A DNA stretch of 64,000 nt from positions 5,563,501-5,627,500 of the forward strand of contig NZ_CP077089.1 of NCBI RefSeq assembly GCF_014268445.2, written 5' to 3'. The notes beneath the pieces were generated by a model. It was given only the letters and a program-made list of their open reading frames with translations. It was not told the origin of the DNA and did not search any database. A program made the translations under genes and the position numbers. The DNA is from Pseudomonas tensinigenes (GTDB lineage: Bacteria; Pseudomonadota; Gammaproteobacteria; Pseudomonadales; Pseudomonadaceae). Shown here piece after piece: positions 17,436-25,252 of the stretch (position 1 is the stretch's first letter; each line of letters begins with the position of its first letter).

Positions 17436-19958
17436 TCAACCCGCCTTCTGTGCGGTGGCACTGACGTCAGCCACGGTGTCCGGCGTACAGCGCAGATCGC
17501 CGATCATCAGTACATTGTTTTCACTGCGGTACTGGTTGGCATCAAGGCGGAACTGACACAGCAACCGATTATCGCGACGGATTTCGAGGGTCGGCGAACC
17601 GGCGTTCATTTCCATTGAAAAGAACCCGTCGACCTCGGTCACGCCACGGCTGGCGTGGTTGATCACGTGATGGCCCTTGAGCGGCTGCCCTGCTTCATCG
17701 ATCAGTCGACCGAGCACTGTCAGGGTTTTCATCACACGGATCTTGCGATACTCCACCCCGCCTTTGTTCAGGTGATAGCGAGTGCGCGCCGGCTCGATCG
17801 TCGCCGCCGGTACGTGATTGCCTTCGAAATCGAAGCTCACCGAGCTGTTCTGATACGCGGTGATCGGGATGAAATTGCGCCCCGGTTTCAACGCCGCGCT
17901 GCCGCCGCTGTAATCGTCGGCACGCAAGGCGATATCGTCGATGTCCGACTCCACATCGACGATCATTCCGGCGCCGCGCATTTCGTACTGACTGGTCATC
18001 AACATCTGCTGACCGCCGACCACCAGCGTGCTGTCGAGGTTCAGGCCACCGGTGAAATTGCCGTTGTAGGACGAGCGCTGGATAAAGCCATCGCCATTGA
18101 CCGAATCGGTGCGGAAATTCGCCAGGCTGGACATGCCGACACCGTAGGTATCGGTCAACGCCGTGACCGAGACGTTTTGCAGCACATGATCCTTGAAGTC
18201 CTTGCGCCAGCCGATCGATCCGTTGTTGTCGCGGCTGCCGTCGCGAGCGGTGCGCGAACCGATGCTGCCGGTAATCTGCTGGCCGGGAGCGCCGAGCGCC
18301 AGATTGACGCTCAGGTCGACCCCGCGGTTGCGCGCATCGCCACTGCTGTAGCTGCCCGGCCGATCGAACAGTGACAAGCGCCAGCTGGCATCGCTGCCAA
18401 ACAGTTGGGTGCGTTGGGTCCACCCCAGATCCATGCCCAGGCCTTCGACATTGCCTTCGCTGTGCGACACCCGGGCGTTGAGGGTGTTCTTGCTGTTGAT
18501 GCGATGGTTGAGCGCCAGCGACGAGTTGCTGGTCTGGCCGATGAACACATTGCGCGGGCGAACCCGGGTGCCGTCGGGCAAGGTGTCATAGGTGTTGGTG
18601 GTATCGAGCCAGCTGCGGTTGTGGCTGATCACCACACTGCCGGATCCGTAGTTGTAGAGGCTTTGCAGATCCAGACCGGTGCCGTAATCCTCGGTCTTGT
18701 AGACGTTGGCGTAGAGACTCATGTGATTGGCCAGCGTCCAGTCGATGGACGTACCGTATTGCAGTTTTTCGCGGATCTGGCGCGCCGACAACCCGAGAAT
18801 CACCCGCGGGTGCAACAAGTAATTGAGCGCCGCCCCGGCGGTGGGGCTACCACTGGACTGCGTGTCCCAGTTGCTCAGCAGTTTGCTTTCCTCGCCGGCA
18901 AACACGTTGTAGCGCCAGCGCTCGTCGAGGTTGCGCCAGTTACTGGGCTTGTACACCAGCTCCTGAGTGGTCGAGGTGATCTGGCCGTCTTCGATCAGGC
19001 GCACCTCCACTTCATAAATACCGCCGGGCAAAGGCCGGGTGTCGAGGGTCTGCAAACCGGCAGGCACCGACTGGGTGTTGATCAACAGACCGTCACGCCA
19101 GATCTCCACCGAACCCTGACGGTTGGCAGTGACATAAATCGGATAAACGCTGGGCATCGGGCTGTTGATCGCCAGGCTGTCGGAGCTGCCGTACATGACC
19201 CCGACCGCCGTATCCGGGCTGGTGCCGAACGTGCGCGGCTGACGGGTCAGCCCCTCGGAATTGGGAGTGAAATAGCCCAGGCGAAAAAAACTGCCTTGCA
19301 GTTCGCGCTGGGTGTGCAGTTCGTGTACAGCGTGATAAAGCTTGTCGTCCGGCCCGCCAAGACGTGCCAGTTGCAGGTTCAGCGTCTGGCTCCAGTTACC
19401 CAGGCTGCCGCTGGCCTCAAGACCAAAGCGTCCGCCCAGATCCTGATCCTGGCCGCCGTTGAGGTTCAGTTGATTGCGCACCATCAAGCCATGGCTGCCA
19501 CCTTCGGGCTGCTCGTAATAACGCTTGGCTTCAAGGTCGCGCTCAGCGTTTGCGGTGAGAATCGAAACCAGAGAACTTTCCAGGTTGTAATGCACGGCCA
19601 GCACCTGATCCGGACAGGAACCGGTGCAGTTGCCCAGTGGCACGCCGGGCTTGAGATAAGCCGCCCATTTCTCGCGATCAGCGGGGCCGTAGCGGTTTTC
19701 ACTGGTGTCGGTGAATTCGAGCAGGGTGATGCGATCATCGCGGGACAACACCACCATGGCCTCGCCCAGGGGCTGATGATCGAGTTCGACCCGAACCGCC
19801 AGAGGCACATCAAAGAAGTGCTCCTCGAAATCTGCCGGCAGGCCTTTGGCCTGGGCCAACAGACTGCGCGGCGTAGTACCGGCAGAGTTGGAAGCCACGG
19901 CAGCGCTGGCACAAAACAACAGCGCAAGCGCAGCCGCGATGGGTGTCATCGGGAACAT
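17436..19958 (-). CDS. Fimbrial outer-membrane usher (CfaC/CblC family)
   Basis: An 840-residue outer membrane usher for CS1-type alternate chaperone-usher pili; it secretes and assembles the subunits. The signal peptide ends near AVASNSAG. The length fits the family, and the body is rich in beta-barrel strands with a region resembling the usher plug and carboxypeptidase-like domains (GGIYEVEVRLIEDGQ). The start could be three codons later at 19949. The stop overlaps the ribosome binding region of the tip adhesin, so the two are translationally close. It is the only usher in the operon and must serve all pilins and adhesins here. Confidence 0.88.
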   Translation of the reverse strand: MFPMTPIAAALALLFCASAAVASNSAGTTPRSLLAQAKGLPADFEEHFFDVPLAVRVELDHQPLGEAMVVLSRDDRITLLEFTDTSENRYGPADREKWAAYLKPGVPLGNCTGSCPDQVLAVHYNLESSLVSILTANAERDLEAKRYYEQPEGGSHGLMVRNQLNLNGGQDQDLGGRFGLEASGSLGNWSQTLNLQLARLGGPDDKLYHAVHELHTQRELQGSFFRLGYFTPNSEGLTRQPRTFGTSPDTAVGVMYGSSDSLAINSPMPSVYPIYVTANRQGSVEIWRDGLLINTQSVPAGLQTLDTRPLPGGIYEVEVRLIEDGQITSTTQELVYKPSNWRNLDERWRYNVFAGEESKLLSNWDTQSSGSPTAGAALNYLLHPRVILGLSARQIREKLQYGTSIDWTLANHMSLYANVYKTEDYGTGLDLQSLYNYGSGSVVISHNRSWLDTTNTYDTLPDGTRVRPRNVFIGQTSNSSLALNHRINSKNTLNARVSHSEGNVEGLGMDLGWTQRTQLFGSDASWRLSLFDRPGSYSSGDARNRGVDLSVNLALGAPGQQITGSIGSRTARDGSRDNNGSIGWRKDFKDHVLQNVSVTALTDTYGVGMSSLANFRTDSVNGDGFIQRSSYNGNFTGGLNLDSTLVVGGQQMLMTSQYEMRGAGMIVDVESDIDDIALRADDYSGGSAALKPGRNFIPITAYQNSSVSFDFEGNHVPAATIEPARTRYHLNKGGVEYRKIRVMKTLTVLGRLIDEAGQPLKGHHVINHASRGVTEVDGFFSMEMNAGSPTLEIRRDNRLLCQFRLDANQYRSENNVLMIGDLRCTPDTVADVSATAQKAG

Positions 19959-20062
19959 GAACTCTCACTCTGATTAGAACGGTGGAAGTCCGCCGGGACA
20001 GACTGTGCTGCCCCCGCGGTGAACGCTGACAGAACGTCAGCGTTTGTTGCCGGATCAATCGA

Positions 20063-20554
20063 TCAAGGCGTACCGACCGGTGGAACGGCGTCGAAGGTCA
20101 GCGCTACAACACCGGTGTAATCACCCGGCTGAAAGTTGGAACCGATGGCGCTGATCTTCAGTGGCGCGCGGAAGTTAACGTCGGACTCAGACTCGCCTAC
20201 GACTTCCTGAGGGGTGGTGGTGAGGGCTTTGTTGTTGATCGCGACCTGGAGATCAATGCTGTTGGCACCCGAGATCAGTTTTGGCGCACTGTCCACGCTG
20301 GCATGGACCGAACCGTTGTTGTTGCGCACATCGAAGAAACCGTTGACTTCGCCCATCCTGCCGGTGCCCGGCTGGTAGCTCATGTCCTGATCCTTGTTAA
20401 CCAGATCGGGATCAGTCGGCACCACGTAGAAGCCGTTGGTCGGCACGTGAGCGACGATGCTGATCGAGTGAGCGGCTTCACCCGCGGCGAACGCTCCCGA
20501 AGAGCCCAGCGCCAGAAGTGCCAAAGGAGCAGCGATTGCGATTTTCTTGAACAT
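20063..20554 (-). CDS. CFA/I-type major fimbrial subunit
   Basis: A 163-residue secreted pilin, CfaB/CblA family. The signal peptide ends at AFA-AGEAAHS. It is first in the operon, as expected for the most abundant subunit, with AAGG about 9 bases before the ATG. The closing GDYTGVVALTF is the typical last strand of this family. A 100-base gap separates it from the usher, longer than the other gaps in the operon. Confidence 0.87.
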   Translation of the reverse strand: MFKKIAIAAPLALLALGSSGAFAAGEAAHSISIVAHVPTNGFYVVPTDPDLVNKDQDMSYQPGTGRMGEVNGFFDVRNNNGSVHASVDSAPKLISGANSIDLQVAINNKALTTTPQEVVGESESDVNFRAPLKISAIGSNFQPGDYTGVVALTFDAVPPVGTP

Positions 20555-20589
20555 CGTTCAGTACCTTGTTTTCTTTATTGAGAAGGAGT

Positions 20590-20650
20590 GCATTGAAAGT
20601 TCAAGAAGCGGTCAGGGGAGTTGAGCCAAATCAACTTGCACTTTCAATGC
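20590..20650. promoter_or_regulatory. Inverted repeat upstream of the fimbrial operon
   Basis: GCATTGAAAGT (20590-20600) and ACTTTCAATGC (20640-20650) are perfect 11-bp inverted copies, 39 bases apart, 36-96 bases upstream of the major pilin start. The inner arm overlaps TTGAAC, a possible -35 element on the minus strand (a TCAATA at 17 bases spacing would be the weak -10). An operator for a fimbrial regulator is an inference. Confidence 0.45.
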
Positions 20651-21005
20651 CGGGGCATCATCGACTGTTGCCTCTGGAAAGTAAGCAAGTAACTTCCTAT
20701 AAGCGCGTAGTTCAACAACCCTATGACCCGCAAGAAAAAAGAACAAAAAATCGATATTCAAAACAGTGACTGTAAGTTCCGCCCTACATACAGATAAAGT
20801 TAAAAAACCATACAGCACTTGCGCCCTTGCACGGCAAGGGATCAGTTGAAACTTTAGAATACTTGCTCGAATAAATAGAGTGATGACTTTAACTTCAAAG
20901 TTATTCTTCGCCAGACATTCGCCGAAAAAGACCTGTTGCATTCGCGCAAGACAGCGCCGCTCGTCTGCTGATCGAGGATCGGAGAAAAAACGCCTTGCAC
21001 CCTCG

Positions 21006-21021
21006 TTAAGATATATCTTAA
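21006..21021. promoter_or_regulatory. Perfect 16-bp palindrome, probable PadR operator
   Basis: TTAAGATATATCTTAA is its own reverse complement. It lies 33 bases upstream of the PadR start, with a related half site (TTGTATCTAAA) just downstream. The position suits autoregulation, as known for the YqjI (NfeR) type of PadR regulator, which represses itself and its ferric reductase gene. Confidence 0.6.
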
Positions 21022-21053
21022 GTTGTATCTAAACACGACGAGAGAAGATCGAG

Positions 21054-21629
21054 ATGAGAGACCATCATTCCCCCCACCGTGAGCACGGCGACGGCCGTGA
21101 CGGCTTTGAGAAACGCCCCGGACGCGAGCGCGGCGGCCGTGGCCCCCGGGTGTTTGCCCCCGGTGATCTGAAATTGCTGTTGCTGGCACTGGTTGCCGAA
21201 CAGCCGTGCCACGGCTACGACCTGATCCGCCAGATCGAAGGCATGTTCGACGGCGCGTACAGCCCCAGCCCCGGCGTGATCTATCCGACCCTGACCTTTC
21301 TTGAAGAGAGCGAAATGATCAGCGGCGACGCCGAGGGCGGCAAGAAACGCTACAGCGTGACCGATGCCGGGCGCCTGTCCCTGAGCGAACAAGCCGTGGC
21401 GCTGGACGGCGTGCGCATGCGCATCGACGTCAGCAAACGTTCGCTGCGTGGCCATGATCGGCCGCTGGAAATCCACGAAGCCGTACACAACCTGCGCCAT
21501 GCCCTGCAAATGCACCACGGCCGCTGGAGCCCGGCAGAAATCCTGCGCGTGCGTGACCTGCTCAACGACACCGCCAAAGCCATCGTCGACGGCCCTGCCG
21601 TTCAACCTGTTCAGGAGAAAGCCGAATGA
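21054..21629 (+). CDS. PadR-family regulator, YqjI/NfeR-like
   Basis: A 191-residue transcriptional repressor. An N-terminal tail rich in His, Asp and Arg (MRDHHSPHREHGDGRD) precedes a PadR winged helix (about 35-115: LLLALVAEQPCHGYDLIRQI, SPGVIYPTLTFLE) and a C-terminal helix pair. The His-rich tail and the linked ferric reductase are the hallmarks of YqjI, a metal-responsive PadR protein in enterobacteria. Its stop overlaps the start of the next gene (ATGA), so the two are cotranscribed. Nickel or iron response is inferred from the family. Confidence 0.85.
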   Translation: MRDHHSPHREHGDGRDGFEKRPGRERGGRGPRVFAPGDLKLLLLALVAEQPCHGYDLIRQIEGMFDGAYSPSPGVIYPTLTFLEESEMISGDAEGGKKRYSVTDAGRLSLSEQAVALDGVRMRIDVSKRSLRGHDRPLEIHEAVHNLRHALQMHHGRWSPAEILRVRDLLNDTAKAIVDGPAVQPVQEKAE

Positions 21630-22414
21630 CCGCAGTCGATACCCAAACCATTCACCGCGTGATGCACGAAATCAAACGCCGCAAGCTTGAAGTGCTGCGC
21701 GTGGTCGACCTGACGCCGCGCATGCGCCGCATCACCCTCGGCGGGCCGGAGCTGGCCGGGTTTATCAGCCTGGGCACTGACGATCACGTCAAACTGTTGT
21801 TCCCGCAGAACGCTGAACAGGCGGCGGCGCTGGAGACCATGGTGCTCGGCGCCGGCAAGGACGACGGACCGAAGCCGGAAATGCGCGACTACACCCCGCG
21901 TCGTTATGACCTCGATGCGCTGGAACTGGACATCGATTTTGTTCTGCACGGTGACGGCCCTGCGTCAACCTGGGCCGAGCAAGCTGAACCGGGGCAATTC
22001 CTGCATATCGGCGGCCCGCGCGGCTCGATGATCGTCCCGGATATTTTCGACAGCTATTTGCTGATCGGCGACGAAACCGCCCTGCCCGCCATCGCCCGCC
22101 GCCTCGAAGGCCTGGCGGCCAATCGCAAGGCGCTGGTGGTGATCGAAGTGGAAAACGGCGCCGAGCAGCAAGTGCTGGAAAGCCCGGCGCAGGTCAATGT
22201 GATCTGGGTGCTGCGCGAAGGCAGCAAGGACAATCTGCTGGCGACGGTGAAGCAATTGCAGGTGCCCAAGGGCAATCTGTATGCGTGGGTCGCGACCGAA
22301 ACGAAAGTTTCACGGCAGATTCGCCGGGTGCTGATCGATGAGCACGGGCTGGATGAACAACTGATCAAAGCCGTCGGCTACTGGCGCGCCGAAGGCACTT
22401 CCGAAGAGGAGTAA
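21626..22414 (+). CDS. Siderophore-interacting protein, NADPH-dependent ferric-chelate reductase
   Basis: A 262-residue cytoplasmic flavoprotein of the SIP/ViuB/YqjH family, which reduces ferric siderophores to release iron. It shows the FAD-binding barrel (RDYTPRRYD at about 92-100), the IGDETALPAI motif and a C-terminal YWRAEG typical of the family. The start overlaps the PadR stop by 4 bases, indicating translational coupling and joint regulation. Confidence 0.88.
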   Translation: MTAVDTQTIHRVMHEIKRRKLEVLRVVDLTPRMRRITLGGPELAGFISLGTDDHVKLLFPQNAEQAAALETMVLGAGKDDGPKPEMRDYTPRRYDLDALELDIDFVLHGDGPASTWAEQAEPGQFLHIGGPRGSMIVPDIFDSYLLIGDETALPAIARRLEGLAANRKALVVIEVENGAEQQVLESPAQVNVIWVLREGSKDNLLATVKQLQVPKGNLYAWVATETKVSRQIRRVLIDEHGLDEQLIKAVGYWRAEGTSEEE

Positions 22415-22422
22415 ATCCCCAG

Positions 22423-22504
22423 ATCAAAAGATCGCAGCCTTCGGCAGCTCCTACATTGGAATGCGTACACCTGTAGGAGCTGCCGAAGGCTGCGATCTTT
22501 TGAT
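22423..22504. repeat. REP-type inverted repeat (GATCGCAGCCTTCGGCAGCTCC family)
   Basis: Two perfect 33-base arms (22423-22455 and 22472-22504) separated by 16 bases form a very strong hairpin. It lies between the convergent ferric reductase and Pr6Pr genes and ends 3 bases before the latter's stop codon; it probably also serves as a two-way terminator. Confidence 0.85.
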
Positions 22505-22506
22505 TT

Positions 22507-23139
22507 TCATCGCCGTAATCGGTCCAAGCCAATGACCAACAACCCAATCACCACAAATCCCACCAAAATCCCCCCGGCATTGAGCAGCACCTGTGGATAA
22601 CCCAACACCGCCACATCAATGAACGGATATGCATACGCGCCGAGCAAATGCCCGCGCAGCAACGCGTAAATGAAATACACCAGCGGATAAATCAGCCACA
22701 CCGGCAGATGCCACCAGCGCAAAGTGCCCTTGGGCACGCACAACCACCAATACCCCAGAAACAGCAACGGCATCACGTCGTGCAGCAACTCGTCAGCGAT
22801 AAATTGCCAGCCTTCCGGGTGCCACAAATGCCGCAGCAAAATGCTATAGGCAAGCCCGACCACAGCAATGCTCACGGCAATCCCGCTACTCACCCATGGC
22901 TGCAAAAACCAGCGGCGCACAGCAGACTCACGCTCGGTCACCGCGCAGGTCAACACCGTCGCCACCAACGTATTGGTCAGAATCGTGAAATAACTGAAAA
23001 AGCTCACCAACCCGCCCAACAGGCTGGCGCCGACGCTCAAACGCGCGAAGAAAATCAGGTACAGCTGAATGCCCAATCCCGCCCAGCACAGTACGGCTGC
23101 GCAGGTGATCAGGCGACGACGCCAACAACCGGCGTGCAT
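22507..23139 (-). CDS. Pr6Pr-family membrane protein
   Basis: A 210-residue inner membrane protein with about six hydrophobic segments (for example LITCAAVLCWAGLGIQLYL, GILVGFVVIGLLVIGL). Conserved features of the Pr6Pr family seen are FFSYFTILTN near residue 50 and the LLHDVMPLLFLGYW segment. The function of the family is unknown. Its ATG lies one base after the stop of the upstream VF530 gene (TGACATG), so the pair is an operon. Confidence 0.78.
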   Translation of the reverse strand: MHAGCWRRRLITCAAVLCWAGLGIQLYLIFFARLSVGASLLGGLVSFFSYFTILTNTLVATVLTCAVTERESAVRRWFLQPWVSSGIAVSIAVVGLAYSILLRHLWHPEGWQFIADELLHDVMPLLFLGYWWLCVPKGTLRWWHLPVWLIYPLVYFIYALLRGHLLGAYAYPFIDVAVLGYPQVLLNAGGILVGFVVIGLLVIGLDRLRR

Positions 23140-23140
23140 G

Positions 23141-23371
23141 TCAGAGCGGTCGTTTGGTGCGCATCAACTTCACGTACAGACGCTCGACCTTCTCCCGTGC
23201 CCATGGGGTTTTGCGCAGGAATGTCAGGCTCGACTTGATGCTCGGATCACTCTTGAAGCAGCGAATATCGATGCGCTCGGCCAGCCCCGACCATTCGTAA
23301 TGAGTGACCAGGGCGTTGAGGATCTGTTCAAGGGTCACGCCGTGCAGCGGATCGGGGGTTTGTTCGTTCAT
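23141..23371 (-). CDS. VF530-family DNA-binding protein (DUF2132)
   Basis: A 76-residue protein with the family core [19 protein letters not shown] and a C-terminal [11 protein letters not shown] helix. VF530 proteins have a small helical fold and are annotated as DNA-binding; their role is not established. It is the first gene of a two-gene operon with the Pr6Pr protein. Confidence 0.82.
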   Translation of the reverse strand: MNEQTPDPLHGVTLEQILNALVTHYEWSGLAERIDIRCFKSDPSIKSSLTFLRKTPWAREKVERLYVKLMRTKRPL

Positions 23372-23671
23372 GCCAGGCCTTTGGGCGAAGTGAAAATGCA
23401 GAAGCCGCGCACCTTAGCCGAGGGGGTGATCGGGTGGAAGGCCTACCTTCAAATGTAGGCCAACCTGAGAAGATCGCAGGCCACAACACGGGCCACAATG
23501 CGCCCGTTTGCCGCACTGTTACCGAATCCGAAACGCTGCATGTTCACAAAAGGCCTTTGTCTTTTTGTAACAGATCATTATCCTGCCGCCCTTCCGCTGA
23601 ATCGCTTCACTGCCTGCGACTTATTGAAGCACTCAGCTCGCACCCCGAAAACACCAAAAAAAGACTTAGCC
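23372..23671. other. Divergent intergenic region before oprB
   Basis: 300 bases between the VF530 start and the OprB start. Open frames extend OprB upstream to 23498, but the signal peptide begins only at 23672. It must contain the oprB promoter. I see no clear operator or terminator. Confidence 0.4.
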
Positions 23672-25033
23672 ATGCCCGATTTCTCCTTCTCCCGAGACAG
23701 CGCTATTTCAGCCCTGCGCACCCTTGGCGGCTGCACCGCCCTCGGCCTCGCCACCTGTGTTCAAGCGGCGCCCGCGTTCGACAGTGACTCACCGTACATG
23801 CTCGGTGACTGGAACGGCACGCGCACCGAACTCTCGGAAAAAGGCTACGACTTCAAACTCGATTACACCGGCGAAATGGGCAGCAACCTGCACGGCGGCT
23901 ACGACCACGACCGCACCGCGCGTTACAGCGATCAGTTCGGTCTGGGCACACACCTCGACCTGCAAAAGATCCTCGGCTGGGACGACGCCGAGTTTCAACT
24001 GACCATCACCAAGCGCAGCGGCAACAACATCAGCAACGACCGCATCAACGATCCGCGCGTTGGCGGCTTCACCTCGGCCCAGGAAGTCTGGGGCCGTGGC
24101 CAGACCACGCGCCTGACGCAGATGTGGTACCAGCAGAAATTCTTCGATCAGAAACTCGACATCAAGGTCGGCCGTTTCGGCGAAGGCGAAGACTTCAACA
24201 GCTTCCCGTGCGACTTCCAGAACCTCGCGTTCTGCGGCTCGCAGGTCGGCAACTGGGTCGGTGGCATCTGGTACAACTGGCCGGTCAGCCAATGGGCGCT
24301 GCGCGTCAAATATCACCTGACCCCGGAACTGTACGCACAGGTCGGCGCCTACGAGCAGAACCCGTCGAACCTAGATCGCGGCAACGGTTTCAAACTGAGC
24401 GGCAGCGGCACCCAGGGCGCGATCCTGCCGATCGAACTGGTGTGGACGCCGAAGCTCAACGGCCTGCCGGGCGAATACCGCGCCGGTTACTACTACAGCA
24501 ACGCCAAGGCCAGCGACGTCTATAAAGACAGCCACGGCCAACCGGCCGCCCTCAGCGGCGAAGCCTATCGCAGCGCGTCGAGCAAACACGGCGTATGGCT
24601 GGGCATCCAGCAGCAGATCACCAGCATGGCCAGCGATAACAGTCGCGGCTTGAGCGTGTTCGCCAACGGCACGATGCACGACAAGAAAACCAACGCGATC
24701 GACAACTACGTGCAGGCCGGCATCACCTATAAAGGCCCGTTCGATGCCCGCGCCAAGGATGACATCGGTTTCGCCCTCGCCCGCGTGCACGTCAACCCGG
24801 CCTTCCGCAAAAACGCCGAAGCGAGCAACCGTGCGAATGCGGTCTACGACTATGACGATCCGTCCTTTCTGCCACCGCAAGACACCGAATACAGCGCCGA
24901 ACTCTATTACGGCGTGCACGTCACCAACTGGCTGACCGTGCGCCCGAACCTGCAATACATCCGCCACCCCGGTGGCGTGAACAACGTCGACGACGCCCTG
25001 ATCGGCGGGATCAAGATCCAGTCCTCGTTCTAA
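23672..25033 (+). CDS. oprB: Carbohydrate-selective outer membrane porin OprB
   Basis: A 453-residue outer membrane beta-barrel for diffusion of glucose and related sugars. The signal peptide ends near CVQA-AP (about residue 33). The mature part opens with MLGDWNGTRTELSEKGYDF, the hallmark of OprB, and ends in IKIQSSF with a terminal Phe for barrel assembly. The two cysteines of PCDFQNLAFCGS are kept. The start was chosen at the signal peptide; the upstream extension is not conserved-looking. It lies just upstream of gcd, so it probably feeds glucose to the periplasmic oxidation pathway. Confidence 0.88.
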   Translation: MPDFSFSRDSAISALRTLGGCTALGLATCVQAAPAFDSDSPYMLGDWNGTRTELSEKGYDFKLDYTGEMGSNLHGGYDHDRTARYSDQFGLGTHLDLQKILGWDDAEFQLTITKRSGNNISNDRINDPRVGGFTSAQEVWGRGQTTRLTQMWYQQKFFDQKLDIKVGRFGEGEDFNSFPCDFQNLAFCGSQVGNWVGGIWYNWPVSQWALRVKYHLTPELYAQVGAYEQNPSNLDRGNGFKLSGSGTQGAILPIELVWTPKLNGLPGEYRAGYYYSNAKASDVYKDSHGQPAALSGEAYRSASSKHGVWLGIQQQITSMASDNSRGLSVFANGTMHDKKTNAIDNYVQAGITYKGPFDARAKDDIGFALARVHVNPAFRKNAEASNRANAVYDYDDPSFLPPQDTEYSAELYYGVHVTNWLTVRPNLQYIRHPGGVNNVDDALIGGIKIQSSF

Positions 25034-25051
25034 AGCAATACGCAAATCCAT

Positions 25052-25141
25052 TGTAGGAGTGAGCCTGCTCGCGATAGCGGTGTTTCAGGCGACATCTCCA
25101 GAGACTGACGCACCGCCATCGCGAGCAGGCTCACTCCTACA
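25052..25141. repeat. REP pair (TGTAGGAGTGAGCCTGCTCG family)
   Basis: Inverted arms TGTAGGAGTGAGCCTGCTCG (from 25052) and its complement (to 25141), each at least 23 bases. It lies between oprB and gcd. The same family recurs at 62128-62217, and with two base changes at 27751-27840 and 60271-60334. Confidence 0.88.
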
Positions 25142-25252
25142 CAAATGAATTTCGTTAGCTAGACAAGTTTTTATCTGAACCATGCCTGTGCCAAATCGTC
25201 ATCTAAAGTGACTACAGCGCGGGACTACATAAACGTCACGGAGAATCACACT

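Larger units (their letters stand above)
20555..21053. other. Divergent intergenic region, fimbrial operon and PadR regulator
   Basis: About 500 bases, visibly richer in A and T than its flanks, between the major pilin gene (minus strand) and the PadR gene (plus strand). It must hold both promoters. It contains an 11-bp inverted repeat near the pilin start and a 16-bp perfect palindrome near the PadR start, listed separately. Short open frames here have no credible start site. Confidence 0.7.

Noticed and set aside
20612..20941. 109-residue minus-strand frame in the fimbrial-PadR gap
   Set aside because: No start site, no family, and it spans the region needed for two promoters.
23498..23671. 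N-terminal extension of OprB
   Set aside because: The signal peptide and family similarity start at 23672, and the extension has no ribosome binding site.
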